45,083 nucleotides of DNA from Comamonadaceae bacterium (lineage in GTDB: Bacteria; Pseudomonadota; Gammaproteobacteria; Burkholderiales; Burkholderiaceae_C), in the NCBI GenBank assembly GCA_023259355.1, contig JAHFQI010000003.1, positions 16,227-61,309 on the forward strand. Direction: 5' to 3'. Made by a program: the position numbers and the translations under genes. Position 1 is the first letter of the stretch. Every line of letters begins with the position of its first letter. This document shows, piece after piece, positions 29,953-40,857 of this stretch. The notes beneath the pieces are model-generated. The model had not been told where the DNA came from and did not search any database. It was given only the letters and a program-made list of their open reading frames with translations.

Positions 29953-30201
29953 GTGAGCAATAAAGGGCAACTTTTGCAAGACCCGTTCCTCAATGCCCTG
30001 CGTCGGGAGCACGTGCCGGTGTCGATTTATCTCGTCAACGGCATCAAGCTCCAGGGCCAGATCGAGTCATTCGACCAGTACGTCGTTTTGCTGCGCAATA
30101 CCGTGACCCAGATGGTCTACAAACATGCGATCTCGACGATTGTTCCAGGTCGCGCGGTGAATTTTTCAACCGCAGAAGGTTCCGAGCCCGGAGTCGCCTG
30201 A
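29953..30201 (+). CDS. hfq: RNA chaperone Hfq
   Basis: 82-residue Sm-like protein forming a hexameric ring that pairs small RNAs with mRNAs. Sm1 is seen in [18 protein letters not shown] and Sm2 in [10 protein letters not shown]; the N-terminus [17 protein letters not shown] is the classic one. The C-terminal tail is short, as is usual in betaproteobacteria. The start is GTG at 29953 with GGAG at 29943-29946. It precedes hflX, hflK and hflC, as in E. coli. Confidence 0.98.
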   Translation: MSNKGQLLQDPFLNALRREHVPVSIYLVNGIKLQGQIESFDQYVVLLRNTVTQMVYKHAISTIVPGRAVNFSTAEGSEPGVA

Positions 30202-30261
30202 CATGAGCCTTGACCGCTGCGGTGGGATGGGTGCGGAGTTTGCCTTGGCCGATTCACAGTC

Positions 30262-31440
30262 TTGAACCCGTCAGAAAATTCCGACCAAGCCCCCGCACCA
30301 GTCATCCTTGTGGGGGTGGACTTCGGCTTGCCGCACTTTGATTCAGCCCTGGAAGAGTTGGGTCTGCTTGCACAAACCGCCGGGCTCCAGCCTGTCGCAC
30401 GGATCACTTGCAAGCGAAAGGCGCCCGATGCGGCGCTTTTTGTGGGCAGCGGCAAGGCCGACGAAATCAAGTGGCTGGCCGAACAGCATGGCGCCCTGGA
30501 GGTTCTGTTCGATCAGTCCCTGAGTCCCGCCCAGCAACGCAACCTTGAGCGTCACATCGGCTTGGCAGTCAATGACAGGACGCTTCTGATTCTTGAGATT
30601 TTTGCGCAGCGCGCGCGCAGCCATGAAGGCAAGCTGCAAGTGGAGCTGGCCCGACTGCAATACCTCAGCACGCGGCTGGTACGCCGCTGGACTCACCTGG
30701 AGCGGCAACGCGGCGGTATTGGGGGGCGTGGCGGACCGGGTGAAACACAGATCGAGCTGGACCGGCGGATGATCGGCGATGCGATCAAGCGAACCCGCGA
30801 ACGTCTGGAAAAGGTCAAGCGGCAACGCCAGACCCAGCGCCGCCAGCGGGCACGGCGAGACACGTTCACGATTTCGCTGGTGGGCTATACCAACGCCGGC
30901 AAATCCACGCTGTTCAATGCACTCGTCAAGGCCAGGGCTTATGCTGCCGACCAGTTGTTCGCCACGCTCGATACCACCACGCGGCAGCTTTATCTGGGTG
31001 AAGCGGGGCGATCAGTCTCCCTGTCAGACACCGTGGGTTTCATCCGTGATTTGCCGCACGGCCTGATTGATGCCTTCCAGGCCACATTGCAGGAAGCCGC
31101 GGACGCGGACTTGTTGCTGCATGTGGTGGATGCCTCCAATTCCGACTACCCGGAGCAGATGGCCGAGGTGCAACGCGTGCTGGGTGAGATCGGCGCCAGC
31201 GATGTGCCGCAACTCCTGGTGTTCAACAAAATCGATGCGATGGAAGCAGAGCGTCGGCCGCTTCATTTGACCGACATGTTCGACGTTGATGGTGTGCCGG
31301 TTCCCCGTGTTTTTGTCAGCGCCCGCAGTGGCGAGGGCCTGCCAGCGTTGCGTTCGCAGCTGGCTGGCATGGCCCAAGCTGCAATGCCCGGACAGGTCAC
31401 CCCGGAATACCCAGCCGAATCCAACGAAGCCGCTCCCTGA
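30262..31440 (+). CDS. hflX: Ribosome-associated GTPase HflX
   Basis: 392-residue GTPase that binds the 50S subunit and can split stalled or heat-damaged ribosomes. The N-terminal HflX domain includes LFVGSGKADEI and a long helical linker with GGRGGPGETQIELDRR. The G1 loop is GYTNAGKST (208-216), G3 is SDTVGFIRDLP and G4 is FNKID. The only usable start is TTG at 30262, because the conserved ILVGVDFG strand begins at residue 15. It lies 60 bp after hfq and 44 bp before hflK. Confidence 0.96.
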   Translation: MNPSENSDQAPAPVILVGVDFGLPHFDSALEELGLLAQTAGLQPVARITCKRKAPDAALFVGSGKADEIKWLAEQHGALEVLFDQSLSPAQQRNLERHIGLAVNDRTLLILEIFAQRARSHEGKLQVELARLQYLSTRLVRRWTHLERQRGGIGGRGGPGETQIELDRRMIGDAIKRTRERLEKVKRQRQTQRRQRARRDTFTISLVGYTNAGKSTLFNALVKARAYAADQLFATLDTTTRQLYLGEAGRSVSLSDTVGFIRDLPHGLIDAFQATLQEAADADLLLHVVDASNSDYPEQMAEVQRVLGEIGASDVPQLLVFNKIDAMEAERRPLHLTDMFDVDGVPVPRVFVSARSGEGLPALRSQLAGMAQAAMPGQVTPEYPAESNEAAP

Positions 31441-31456
31441 TTGGGCACAATCAGGG
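31435..31456 (+). promoter_or_regulatory. Hairpin spanning the hflX stop codon
   Basis: CCCTGATT (31435-31442) and AATCAGGG (31449-31456) form a perfect 8-bp stem with a GGGCAC loop. It includes the hflX TGA and lies 28 bases before the hflK ATG. Without a T run it is unlikely to terminate fully; it may act in RNA processing or partial attenuation between hflX and hflKC. Confidence 0.4.
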
Positions 31457-31484
31457 TCGCAGTCACAAGAAGAGACACAAGCGA

Positions 31485-32846
31485 ATGAACCTCAAATTAC
31501 GAGCCTTTCAGGGGGCCGGGCTGTCGCGGCGGATCCGGGGCATGTTTAATCTGAATGATCCCCGCTGGGGGCGGGGCGGCGACAAGCCTGCCGAGGGTGA
31601 CAAACCCGAGGCGCCTCGGCCCGACAGCGAGCCGCCACTGCCGCCGTCCGGCAACGGACGCGGGCAGGGGCCCAACCAGGGGCCGCCTGATCTGGACGAA
31701 CTGTGGCGCGATTTCAATCGCAAGCTGGGCGGCCTTTTTGGCGGCGCCAAGAACCTGGGGCGTGGCGGCAACGGCGATGGTGGCGGCAGTGGCTTCCAGC
31801 CTCCCGACATGAAGAGCGCCGGCGTGGGCGTCGGGTTGATCGCGGGTGTGGCTCTGCTGATCTGGCTGGGCACGGGATTTTTCATCGTGCAGGAAGGTCA
31901 GCAGGCGGTCATTACCCAGTTTGGCAGGTACAAGACCACGGTGGGGGCGGGCTTCAATTGGCGCTTGCCGTATCCGGTGCAGCGCCATGAACTGGTTTTT
32001 GTCACACAGATCCGCTCGGTGGACGTCGGTCGCGACAATGTCGTCAAGGCCACCGGCCTGCGTGAATCCGCCATGCTGACCGAGGACGAGAACATTGTTG
32101 AAATCAAGTTTGCCGTCCAGTACCGGCTCAACGACGCGCGGGCCTTTCTCTTCGAGAGCAAGAGTCCGACGGAAGCGGTGATCCAGGCTGCTGAAACCGC
32201 GGTCCGCGAGGTGGTGGGCAAAATGCGCATGGATTCCGCATTGGCCGATGAACGTGACCAGATCGCCGCGCGTGTGCGCAAGTTGATGCAGACCATTCTG
32301 GATCGTTACAAAGTCGGCATCGAAGTCGTCGGCATCAATTTGCAGCAGGGGGGCGTCCGACCGCCCGAGCAAGTCCAGGCCGCGTTTGACGATGTGCTCA
32401 AGGCGGGCCAGGAACGTGAACGCGCAAAGAACGAAGCGCAGGCCTACGCCAACGACGTCATCCCGCGCGCGGTGGGTACCGCTTCCCGGCTCAAGGAAGA
32501 ATCCGAGGCCTACAAGTCGCGCATTGTCGCGCAGGCGCAAGGCGACGCGCAGCGTTTCCGCTCGGTTCTGGCCGAGTACCAGAAGGCGCCGCAGGTCACA
32601 CGGGACCGCATGTACCTGGATGCCATGCAGCAGATCTACGGCAACGTGACCAAGGTGCTGGTGGACTCCCGCCAGGGGTCCAACCTCCTGTACCTGCCGC
32701 TTGACAAGATCATCCAGCAGTCCGTGCAAGCGGCCGATGCGCCGGCAGCGGCGGCTCCGGCGGCCACGCCGGCCCCGGGCCCGGCTGCGGGTGCCGATAC
32801 CCGTACCCGTGATGCCTCACGGACCCGTGACCGCGAGACTCGCTGA
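31485..32846 (+). CDS. hflK: FtsH protease modulator HflK
   Basis: 453-residue SPFH/band-7 membrane protein that forms a cage with HflC around FtsH. A Gly/Pro-rich cytosolic N-terminus (about 1-110) precedes one transmembrane helix (about 113-133) and the SPFH domain, with EGQQAVITQFGRY at its start. A coiled coil (EQVQAAFDDVLKAGQERERAKNEA) follows. The C-terminal 40 residues are Ala/Pro-rich and end in repeated TRD-like units. The ATG at 31485 is used; an ATG at 31542 would remove 19 residues and start just before the conserved NLNDPRWG. Confidence 0.95.
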   Translation: MNLKLRAFQGAGLSRRIRGMFNLNDPRWGRGGDKPAEGDKPEAPRPDSEPPLPPSGNGRGQGPNQGPPDLDELWRDFNRKLGGLFGGAKNLGRGGNGDGGGSGFQPPDMKSAGVGVGLIAGVALLIWLGTGFFIVQEGQQAVITQFGRYKTTVGAGFNWRLPYPVQRHELVFVTQIRSVDVGRDNVVKATGLRESAMLTEDENIVEIKFAVQYRLNDARAFLFESKSPTEAVIQAAETAVREVVGKMRMDSALADERDQIAARVRKLMQTILDRYKVGIEVVGINLQQGGVRPPEQVQAAFDDVLKAGQERERAKNEAQAYANDVIPRAVGTASRLKEESEAYKSRIVAQAQGDAQRFRSVLAEYQKAPQVTRDRMYLDAMQQIYGNVTKVLVDSRQGSNLLYLPLDKIIQQSVQAADAPAAAAPAATPAPGPAAGADTRTRDASRTRDRETR

Positions 32847-32858
32847 AGAGGTCGAGAC

Positions 32859-33764
32859 ATGAACAGAGTTGGATTTATTGCATCTTCGCTGCTGGTCGCG
32901 CTGGCCCTGCTGAGTTCCATGATGTTTGTCGTGGACCAGCGCCAGTTCGGCGTGGTCTATGCGCTGGGCCAGATCAAGGAAGTCATTACCGAGCCCGGCC
33001 TGAATTTCAAGCTGCCGCCGCCGTTCCAGAACGTGTCGTACATCGACAAGCGCCTGCTGACCCTGGACAGCGCCGACGCGGAGCCGATGCTGACCGCCGA
33101 GAAGCAGCGCGTGGTCATCGACTGGTACGTGCGCTGGCGCATTACGGACCCGCAGGAGTACATCCGCAACGTGGGCCTGGACGAGAACTCTGGCGCCAAC
33201 CAGCTCAACCGGGTGGTGCGCAACGCCTTTCAGGAAGAAATCAACAAGCGCACCGTGAAAGACCTGCTGTCGCTCAAGCGGGAGGCCTTGATGGCCGCCG
33301 TCAAGCGTGAAGTGCTTGAGGTGGTCAAGGGCGCCAAGCCCTGGGGCGTGGACGTGGTGGACGTGCGCATCACGCGCGCGGACTATGTGGACGCCATTAC
33401 CGAGTCGGTCTACCGGCGCATGGAGGCCGAGCGCAAGCGCGTGGCCAATGAGCTGCGTTCGACTGGCGCGGCCGAAGGCGAGAAAATCCGTGCCGACGCC
33501 GACCGTCAGCGCGAAGTGACGATCGCCAACGCGTACCGTGAAGCCCAGAAGATCAAGGGCGAAGGGGATGCCGAGGCCGCGCGCATCTATGGCGAGGCCT
33601 TTGGCCGCGATCCGCAGTTCGCCCAGTTCTACCGCAGCCTGGATGCCTACAAGGCCAGCTTCAGCAAGAAGAGCGACGTGATGGTGATGGACCCTTCGTC
33701 GGAGTTCTTCAAGGTCATGCGCGGCGGTGGGAGCGCCCCTGCCGCCACGGCATCCAAGAAGTAG
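32859..33764 (+). CDS. hflC: FtsH protease modulator HflC
   Basis: 301-residue partner of HflK. An N-terminal transmembrane anchor (about 5-24) is followed by the SPFH domain (VDQRQFGVVYALGQIKEV) and a charged coiled coil (YRRMEAERKRVANELRSTG, then GEKIRADADRQREV). HflK and HflC form a large periplasm-facing complex that limits FtsH action on membrane substrates. It starts 12 bp after hflK. Confidence 0.96.
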   Translation: MNRVGFIASSLLVALALLSSMMFVVDQRQFGVVYALGQIKEVITEPGLNFKLPPPFQNVSYIDKRLLTLDSADAEPMLTAEKQRVVIDWYVRWRITDPQEYIRNVGLDENSGANQLNRVVRNAFQEEINKRTVKDLLSLKREALMAAVKREVLEVVKGAKPWGVDVVDVRITRADYVDAITESVYRRMEAERKRVANELRSTGAAEGEKIRADADRQREVTIANAYREAQKIKGEGDAEAARIYGEAFGRDPQFAQFYRSLDAYKASFSKKSDVMVMDPSSEFFKVMRGGGSAPAATASKK

Positions 33765-33767
33765 CCC

Positions 33768-33956
33768 TTGGACGGCGGCACGCTGCTGACCGCATTGGCC
33801 CTCGTTCTCCTGATCGAGGGCCTTTTGCCTTTCCTGTCCCCCGGAGGCTGGCGGCGCATGTTTGAGCAACTGCTGCAGCTGCACGACGGGCAGATCCGCT
33901 TCTTCGGCCTCTGCAGCATCCTGTTTGGCTTGCTGATCCTTTGGCTTGCCGCGTGA
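33768..33956 (+). CDS. DUF2065 family small inner-membrane protein
   Basis: 62-residue protein with two predicted transmembrane helices (about 5-24 and 43-61) joined by an [12 protein letters not shown] loop, matching the DUF2065 (YjeT-like) family found between hflC and hisZ or purA in many proteobacteria. The function is not known. The start is TTG at 33768, 3 bp after the hflC stop, so it is part of the hflKC operon. Confidence 0.85.
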   Translation: MDGGTLLTALALVLLIEGLLPFLSPGGWRRMFEQLLQLHDGQIRFFGLCSILFGLLILWLAA

Positions 33957-33980
33957 AACCGGTCGCAAGCCCGGTAAAAT
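33953..33980 (+). promoter_or_regulatory. Possible sigma70 promoter for hisZ-purA
   Basis: GTGAAA (33953-33958, four matches to the -35 consensus) and TAAAAT (33975-33980) are 16 bp apart. The element overlaps the DUF2065 stop and would start transcription near 33987, about 22 bases before the hisZ ATG. Confidence 0.4.
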
Positions 33981-34008
33981 CACGGTTTTAACAGCCTCCC
34001 CCCATCAC

Positions 34009-36557
<2,549 letters not shown>

Positions 36558-36637
36558 GCGCCGAATTTCACAGGCAATGCGCCGGTCCGACCACCGGGCC
36601 GGCCATTCACAGCGAGTATTTTCAGGAGTTAATTCCC

Positions 36638-37162
36638 ATGTTGACGGAAGACGGCAAGCACCTTTACGTGAGCTACGACGAGTACCACAACCTCATCGAG
36701 AAGCTCGCGATCAAGATTCACCAGTCCGGCTGGCAGTTCGACACCATCCTGTGCCTGGCCCGGGGCGGCATGCGTCCGGGCGACATCCTGTCACGCATCT
36801 TTGACAAGCCATTGGCCATCATGTCCACCAGTTCCTACCGTGCCGAGGCCGGCACCGTGCAGGGCAACCTGGACATCGCGCGCTACATCACCACGCCCAA
36901 GGGCGAGATTGCCGGCAAGGTGCTGCTGGTGGACGACCTGGCCGACTCCGGTCACACGCTCAAGGCGGTGGTGGACATGCTCAAGAGCAGCTACAAGCCC
37001 ATCACCGAACTGCGCAGCGCTGTGATCTGGACCAAGGGCGTGTCCAGTTTCACGCCCGATTATTCGGTCGAGATCCTGCCGACCAACCCCTGGATTCACC
37101 AGCCGTTCGAAGGCTATGACAGCCTGACGCCCGAGAAGCTGCTGGCGAAGTGGAAGGTCTGA
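36638..37162 (+). CDS. Phosphoribosyltransferase, type I (purine salvage-like)
   Basis: 174-residue PRTase-fold protein. The PRPP-binding motif VLLVDDLADSGHT is at 95-107, and a second conserved loop, ARGGMRPGD, is at 41-49. These fit a type I phosphoribosyltransferase of the hypoxanthine/xanthine-guanine group. The exact base is not resolvable from motifs. Adjacency to purA favours purine salvage. AGGAG precedes the ATG by 9 bases. A strong terminator 27 bp after the stop closes this long co-directional block. Confidence 0.85.
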   Translation: MLTEDGKHLYVSYDEYHNLIEKLAIKIHQSGWQFDTILCLARGGMRPGDILSRIFDKPLAIMSTSSYRAEAGTVQGNLDIARYITTPKGEIAGKVLLVDDLADSGHTLKAVVDMLKSSYKPITELRSAVIWTKGVSSFTPDYSVEILPTNPWIHQPFEGYDSLTPEKLLAKWKV

Positions 37163-37189
37163 GCGGCTGAGCGCCGGGCTTGTTCAATG

Positions 37190-37216
37190 AAAACGGGAGC
37201 GCAGGCTCCCGTTTTT
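37190..37216 (+). terminator. Rho-independent terminator after the phosphoribosyltransferase gene
   Basis: An 11-bp perfect inverted repeat AAAACGGGAGC / GCTCCCGTTTT with loop GCAG, ending in five T residues (37212-37216). With A and T runs on both sides it may work on both strands. Confidence 0.92.
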
Positions 37217-37259
37217 CGTTGTGTCCCGAGCCCGGCGGCCCGGGCGGCGGGACGCTAAC

Positions 37260-38519
37260 ATGCAGAGCATGAGCGAATCTCCCATGGACCCGATCACCCA
37301 ACTCATCCACCACCCGTACACACCGCCGCCGGGTTTCGCCGCACCGCAGCCCGGTGTGTTCAAGGCGTCCACCGTCATCTTCGCCAATGTCGCGGCGATG
37401 CGCAGCCGTGACTGGAAAAGCAAGTCCGGCTACACCTACGGCCTGCACGGCACGCCGACCACGTTTCTGCTTGAGGAGCGTCTTTGCGCGCTTGAAGGCG
37501 GTTTGCAGTGCTTGCTGGCGCCCAGCGGACTCGCGGCGATCGCCAATGTGGCACTCGCCCTGCTGAAAACCGGCGATGAAGTGCTGATACCGGCCAACGC
37601 CTATGGCCCGAACAAGGCACTGGCCGAGGGCGAACTGGCAGCCTGGGGCATCGGCCACCAGTTCTATGACGCGATGAACCCCGCTGACCTGGCGGCAAAG
37701 ATCAGCGCTCGCACACGCCTGGTCTGGCTGGAGGCGCCCGGCTCGGTCACGATGGAATTTCCCGACTTGCCTGAACTGGTGCGCCTGTGCCAGGCGCGTG
37801 GGGTGACGACGGCACTGGACAACACCTGGGGCGCGGGGCTGGCCTTCCGGCCGTTTGACCTGGATGGCGACGGGTCCGGGCGCCTGGCTGTGGATGTTTC
37901 CGTCCACGCCCTCACCAAGTACCCCAGCGGGGGCGGGGACGTGCTCATGGGCAGCGTGATCACCCGCAGCGAAACCCTGCACCGCCAGCTCAAGCTCTGC
38001 CACATGCGGCTGGGTTTGGGCGTGGGCGCCAACGATGTCGAGGCGGTGCTGCGTTCGCTGCCCGGTATCGCGCTGCGCTACCGTGCCCATGATGCCGCCG
38101 CGCGCGAGTTGGCCCGCTGGTGTGAGGAACAGCCGCAGATCAGCCAGGTGCTGCACCCCGCGCTCCCGGGATCGCCCGGACACACGGACTGGCGGCAGCT
38201 GTGCGCCAGCATGCCGCGGGGCGTTGCGGAGGGGGGCGCGGAGGGCGCGGCCGCCGGACTGTTCAGCATCATCGTGGCGCCGCGCTTCACGGCTGCGCAG
38301 GTCGATGCGTTCTGCGATGCGCTGCGCCTGTTCAAGCTCGGCTACAGCTGGGGCGGGCCGATGAGCCTGGCCGTGCCCTACGACCTCGCGAGCATGCGTC
38401 CGTCCTGGCCTTCGCAGGTCGCCCGTGGAACCCTGGTGCGTTTTTCGGTCGGACTTGAGGCAGTGGCCGACCTGCGCAATGACCTGGCCCAGGCGCTGCT
38501 GGCGGCGCTGCCGGCATGA
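37260..38519 (+). CDS. Cystathionine beta-lyase-like PLP-dependent enzyme
   Basis: 419-residue member of the Cys/Met metabolism PLP enzymes (cystathionine gamma-synthase, beta- and gamma-lyase, MetZ). The Schiff-base lysine is K220 in VHALTKYPSGGGD; LDNTWGAG supplies the PLP-ring aspartate; YGLHGTPTTFLLEERL and LLAPSGLAAI are the usual phosphate-binding and substrate stretches. Cystathionine beta-lyase (MetC) is the best guess. The stretch after the lysine reads GGGD where most family members have GHSD, so substrate preference may differ. Starts at 37269 or 37284 are possible. It begins 44 bp after a strong terminator and is probably monocistronic. Confidence 0.85.
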   Translation: MQSMSESPMDPITQLIHHPYTPPPGFAAPQPGVFKASTVIFANVAAMRSRDWKSKSGYTYGLHGTPTTFLLEERLCALEGGLQCLLAPSGLAAIANVALALLKTGDEVLIPANAYGPNKALAEGELAAWGIGHQFYDAMNPADLAAKISARTRLVWLEAPGSVTMEFPDLPELVRLCQARGVTTALDNTWGAGLAFRPFDLDGDGSGRLAVDVSVHALTKYPSGGGDVLMGSVITRSETLHRQLKLCHMRLGLGVGANDVEAVLRSLPGIALRYRAHDAAARELARWCEEQPQISQVLHPALPGSPGHTDWRQLCASMPRGVAEGGAEGAAAGLFSIIVAPRFTAAQVDAFCDALRLFKLGYSWGGPMSLAVPYDLASMRPSWPSQVARGTLVRFSVGLEAVADLRNDLAQALLAALPA

Positions 38520-38582
38520 TGGATCCGGATCAGTGTTTTCCTCACTGGTCAGCGTTCATGCGTCCCGTTAGCCTCGGTACAA

Positions 38583-39458
38583 ATGAATTCTTTCTGCCTC
38601 ACACAAGCCCTCATGACCGAACCGACGCTTCCGCAACCTGATCCCTCCGCCGAGCCACCTCCCTACATTCCACCGCCCCCTACCGGTCCGCGCGCACTGA
38701 TGGTGCCGCTGGGATGGGGGGCGCCGTTCCGCTGGCTGGCGCTGGGATGGCGGGATTTCCGTGCGCAACCGGGGATTGGCGTGTTTTACGGCGGCTGCTT
38801 CTGGCTCATGGCGTTGACCCTGGGCATGGTGTTTCGCGCCAGGCCGGAATATGCGATGTCGATTGCTTCGGGCTGCCTGCTGGTCGGCCCGTTTCTGGCC
38901 ATGGGCCTGTACGAAGTCAGCCGCCGCCGGGAGCAGGGCCTGGTGCCGGACCTTGGCAGCTCCGTCACCTGCTGGGATTCGCACATCCGCAGCATGGGCA
39001 TGCTGGTGCTGGTGCTGATCGTGCTGGAGCTGCTCTGGGGCCGCGCATCGCTGGTGGTGTTCGCAGTGTTCTTCAACACCGGCATGCCGTCCACCACCGG
39101 CGTGCTGAATGCCATTTTCAATCTGGAGAACTGGGAGTTCATCGTTGTGTACCTGGCCGTGGGCGGTGTGTTTGCCGCGCTGGTGTTCGCCACGGCGGTG
39201 GTGTCGATTCCGATGATCCTCGACCGCGACACCGATGCCATCTCGGCAGCCATCACCAGCATTCGCGTGGTTTTTGAAAATACCGGCGTGATGGTGCTGT
39301 GGGGCCTCCTCATCACGGTCCTGGTGGTGCTGGCACTGCTGCCCTGGGGCGTGGGGCTGGTCTTGATCGGTCCGATTCTCGGCCATGCCACCTGGCACGC
39401 CTACCGGGGTGCCGTCGCCTGGCAGGAAGATCCCAACCCCGATGCCGCCGCCGCTTGA
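38583..39458 (+). CDS. DUF2189-like integral membrane protein
   Basis: 291-residue protein with a Pro-rich N-terminus (about 1-40) and about six hydrophobic segments (for example GIGVFYGGCFWLMALTLGMV, ASGCLLVGPFLAMGLYEV, MGMLVLVLIVLELLW, FIVVYLAVGGVFAALVFATA and VMVLWGLLITVLVVLALLPW). The pattern fits the DUF2189 family of inner-membrane proteins, function unknown; some members lie near cytochrome oxidase genes, not seen here. An ATG at 38613 (MTEPTLPQP) is an equally plausible start since neither has a clear ribosome binding site. Confidence 0.75.
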   Translation: MNSFCLTQALMTEPTLPQPDPSAEPPPYIPPPPTGPRALMVPLGWGAPFRWLALGWRDFRAQPGIGVFYGGCFWLMALTLGMVFRARPEYAMSIASGCLLVGPFLAMGLYEVSRRREQGLVPDLGSSVTCWDSHIRSMGMLVLVLIVLELLWGRASLVVFAVFFNTGMPSTTGVLNAIFNLENWEFIVVYLAVGGVFAALVFATAVVSIPMILDRDTDAISAAITSIRVVFENTGVMVLWGLLITVLVVLALLPWGVGLVLIGPILGHATWHAYRGAVAWQEDPNPDAAAA

Positions 39459-39542
39459 TGCGGACAATACCGGGGAGCGCTGACTTTCACGCCGCACAAG
39501 CTGTTAAAGTGCCTCCTACTCATCAGAAAGTGAAAGCAGACT

Positions 39543-39728
39543 TTGGCTACACCGAACTACGGATACGAAAAGCGGCAGAAAGAACTGGCCAAGAAGCGCA
39601 AGAAGGAAGAAAAGCTCAAGGCCAAGTCCGAACGCAAGACAGGCGTGCCAGAAGGGGACGAAGCCCCTGACGAGGCTTCCGATGGCGGGGACCAACCCGC
39701 CACACCCGACGCCCCTGCCCAGCCCTGA
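39543..39728 (+). CDS. Small basic-acidic hypothetical protein
   Basis: 61-residue protein: a basic helical first half (YGYEKRQKELAKKRKKEEKL) and an acidic, Pro/Ala-rich second half (EGDEAPDEASDGGDQPATPD). The start is TTG at 39543, with GAAAG (39532-39536) about 6 bases upstream. I recall similar short proteins in related Burkholderiales but know no function. The charge split suggests a nucleic-acid or protein binding adaptor, which is inference. It stands alone between the DUF2189-like gene and convergent mnmH. Confidence 0.65.
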   Translation: MATPNYGYEKRQKELAKKRKKEEKLKAKSERKTGVPEGDEAPDEASDGGDQPATPDAPAQP

Positions 39729-39795
39729 GCCGCACTCCTGGGCGGCCATGCCCCTAGGGAGGGGGCGCGGCCTGACCTGAAGGCGGGGCCGGCGG

Positions 39796-40857
39796 TCAGC
39801 CCGCCGTGTTGACAATCCCGCTGGCCAATTCCCGCATCGTGTCCATTGAGCGATCCCGCGCCGCCAAGACAGTGGCCGCGTCGAACTGCACGAAATTGCG
39901 CCGGGTCGAGCTTGCATAGCCGGGGTCGTAGTGCTTGAACAGCAGCTCGCGCACCACCGGCTCCACCTGCCCTCCGCGGACCAGCGTTTTCCATTCATCG
40001 ATCACGGCCTTGCCGCGCAGCATCGTCAAGGCATCGAGCCGGGCGCAGAAAAACTCGGTATCCGCCGCAAAGAACGCGTAATCCTCCAGCAGCAGCGCCA
40101 CACGTTCGTCGTCCGACAATTGCAGCAGCAGGCAGGGGCTGGCCCGCATCGCGGCGATCAGGCTCTCAGGCACTGACAGGTTGCCGACCTTCTTGCTTTC
40201 CGCCTCCACATACACCGGGCGCGCCGCGTCGAACTGGCGCAACGCATCCCAGACCAGGGTGTCAAAGCGCTTCTGTGTCGGCTGCGGCTGCCCGGGAATG
40301 ATGCCCAGCACCGAACTGCGGTGACTCGCGAGCGCCTCCAGGTCCAGCACCTGCGCGCCGGCCTCGGCCAATGCCCGCAACAGCCGCGTCTTGCCTGACC
40401 CGGTGGGGCCGCAGATCACATGGAAGTTCAGCCGCGCCGCCTGTGCCGGCAGATCGGCCAGCAGCGCCGTGCGAAAGGCCTTGTAGCCGCCTTCGAGCAG
40501 ATGCACCTTGAAGCCGATCTGCCCGAGGATCAGCGCCAGCGAATTGCTGCGCTTGCCACCGCGCCAGCAGTAGATCAGCGGCTGCCAGTTCTTGGGCTTG
40601 TCCATCACCTCGCGTTCGATGTGGGCGGCGATGTTGCGGGCCACCAGCGCCGCGCCGATCTTCTGCGCCTCGAAGGGGCTGACCTGCTTGTACAACGTGC
40701 CGACGCGGGTGCGCTCCTCGTTGTTCAATGACGGCCAGCTGATGGCGCCCGGCAGGTGATCCTCGGCGTGTTCGCCTTCGCTGCGCGCGTCGATGATGGC
40801 GTTGAAACTGGCAAGCCGGGCCATGGCCTCGGCGGCCGCGATGGGATGCACACTCAC
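39796..40857 (-). CDS. mnmH: tRNA 2-selenouridine synthase MnmH (SelU)
   Basis: 353-residue enzyme replacing the 2-thio group of wobble uridine 34 in some tRNAs by selenium, through a geranylated intermediate. The N-terminal rhodanese domain has the catalytic C97 in IYCWRGGKRS, the same number as in E. coli. A P-loop GPTGSGKT is at 150-157. The start is GTG at 40857, overlapping the tesA stop as GTGA, so it is translated with tesA. It needs selenophosphate from SelD, which is not encoded in the window. Confidence 0.95.
   Translation of the reverse strand: MSVHPIAAAEAMARLASFNAIIDARSEGEHAEDHLPGAISWPSLNNEERTRVGTLYKQVSPFEAQKIGAALVARNIAAHIEREVMDKPKNWQPLIYCWRGGKRSNSLALILGQIGFKVHLLEGGYKAFRTALLADLPAQAARLNFHVICGPTGSGKTRLLRALAEAGAQVLDLEALASHRSSVLGIIPGQPQPTQKRFDTLVWDALRQFDAARPVYVEAESKKVGNLSVPESLIAAMRASPCLLLQLSDDERVALLLEDYAFFAADTEFFCARLDALTMLRGKAVIDEWKTLVRGGQVEPVVRELLFKHYDPGYASSTRRNFVQFDAATVLAARDRSMDTMRELASGIVNTAG

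Noticed and set aside
38522-38531. Palindrome GATCCGGATC before the DUF2189-like gene
   Set aside because: Only 10 bp and made of common GATC and CCGG words; expected by chance in a window of this size and GC content.
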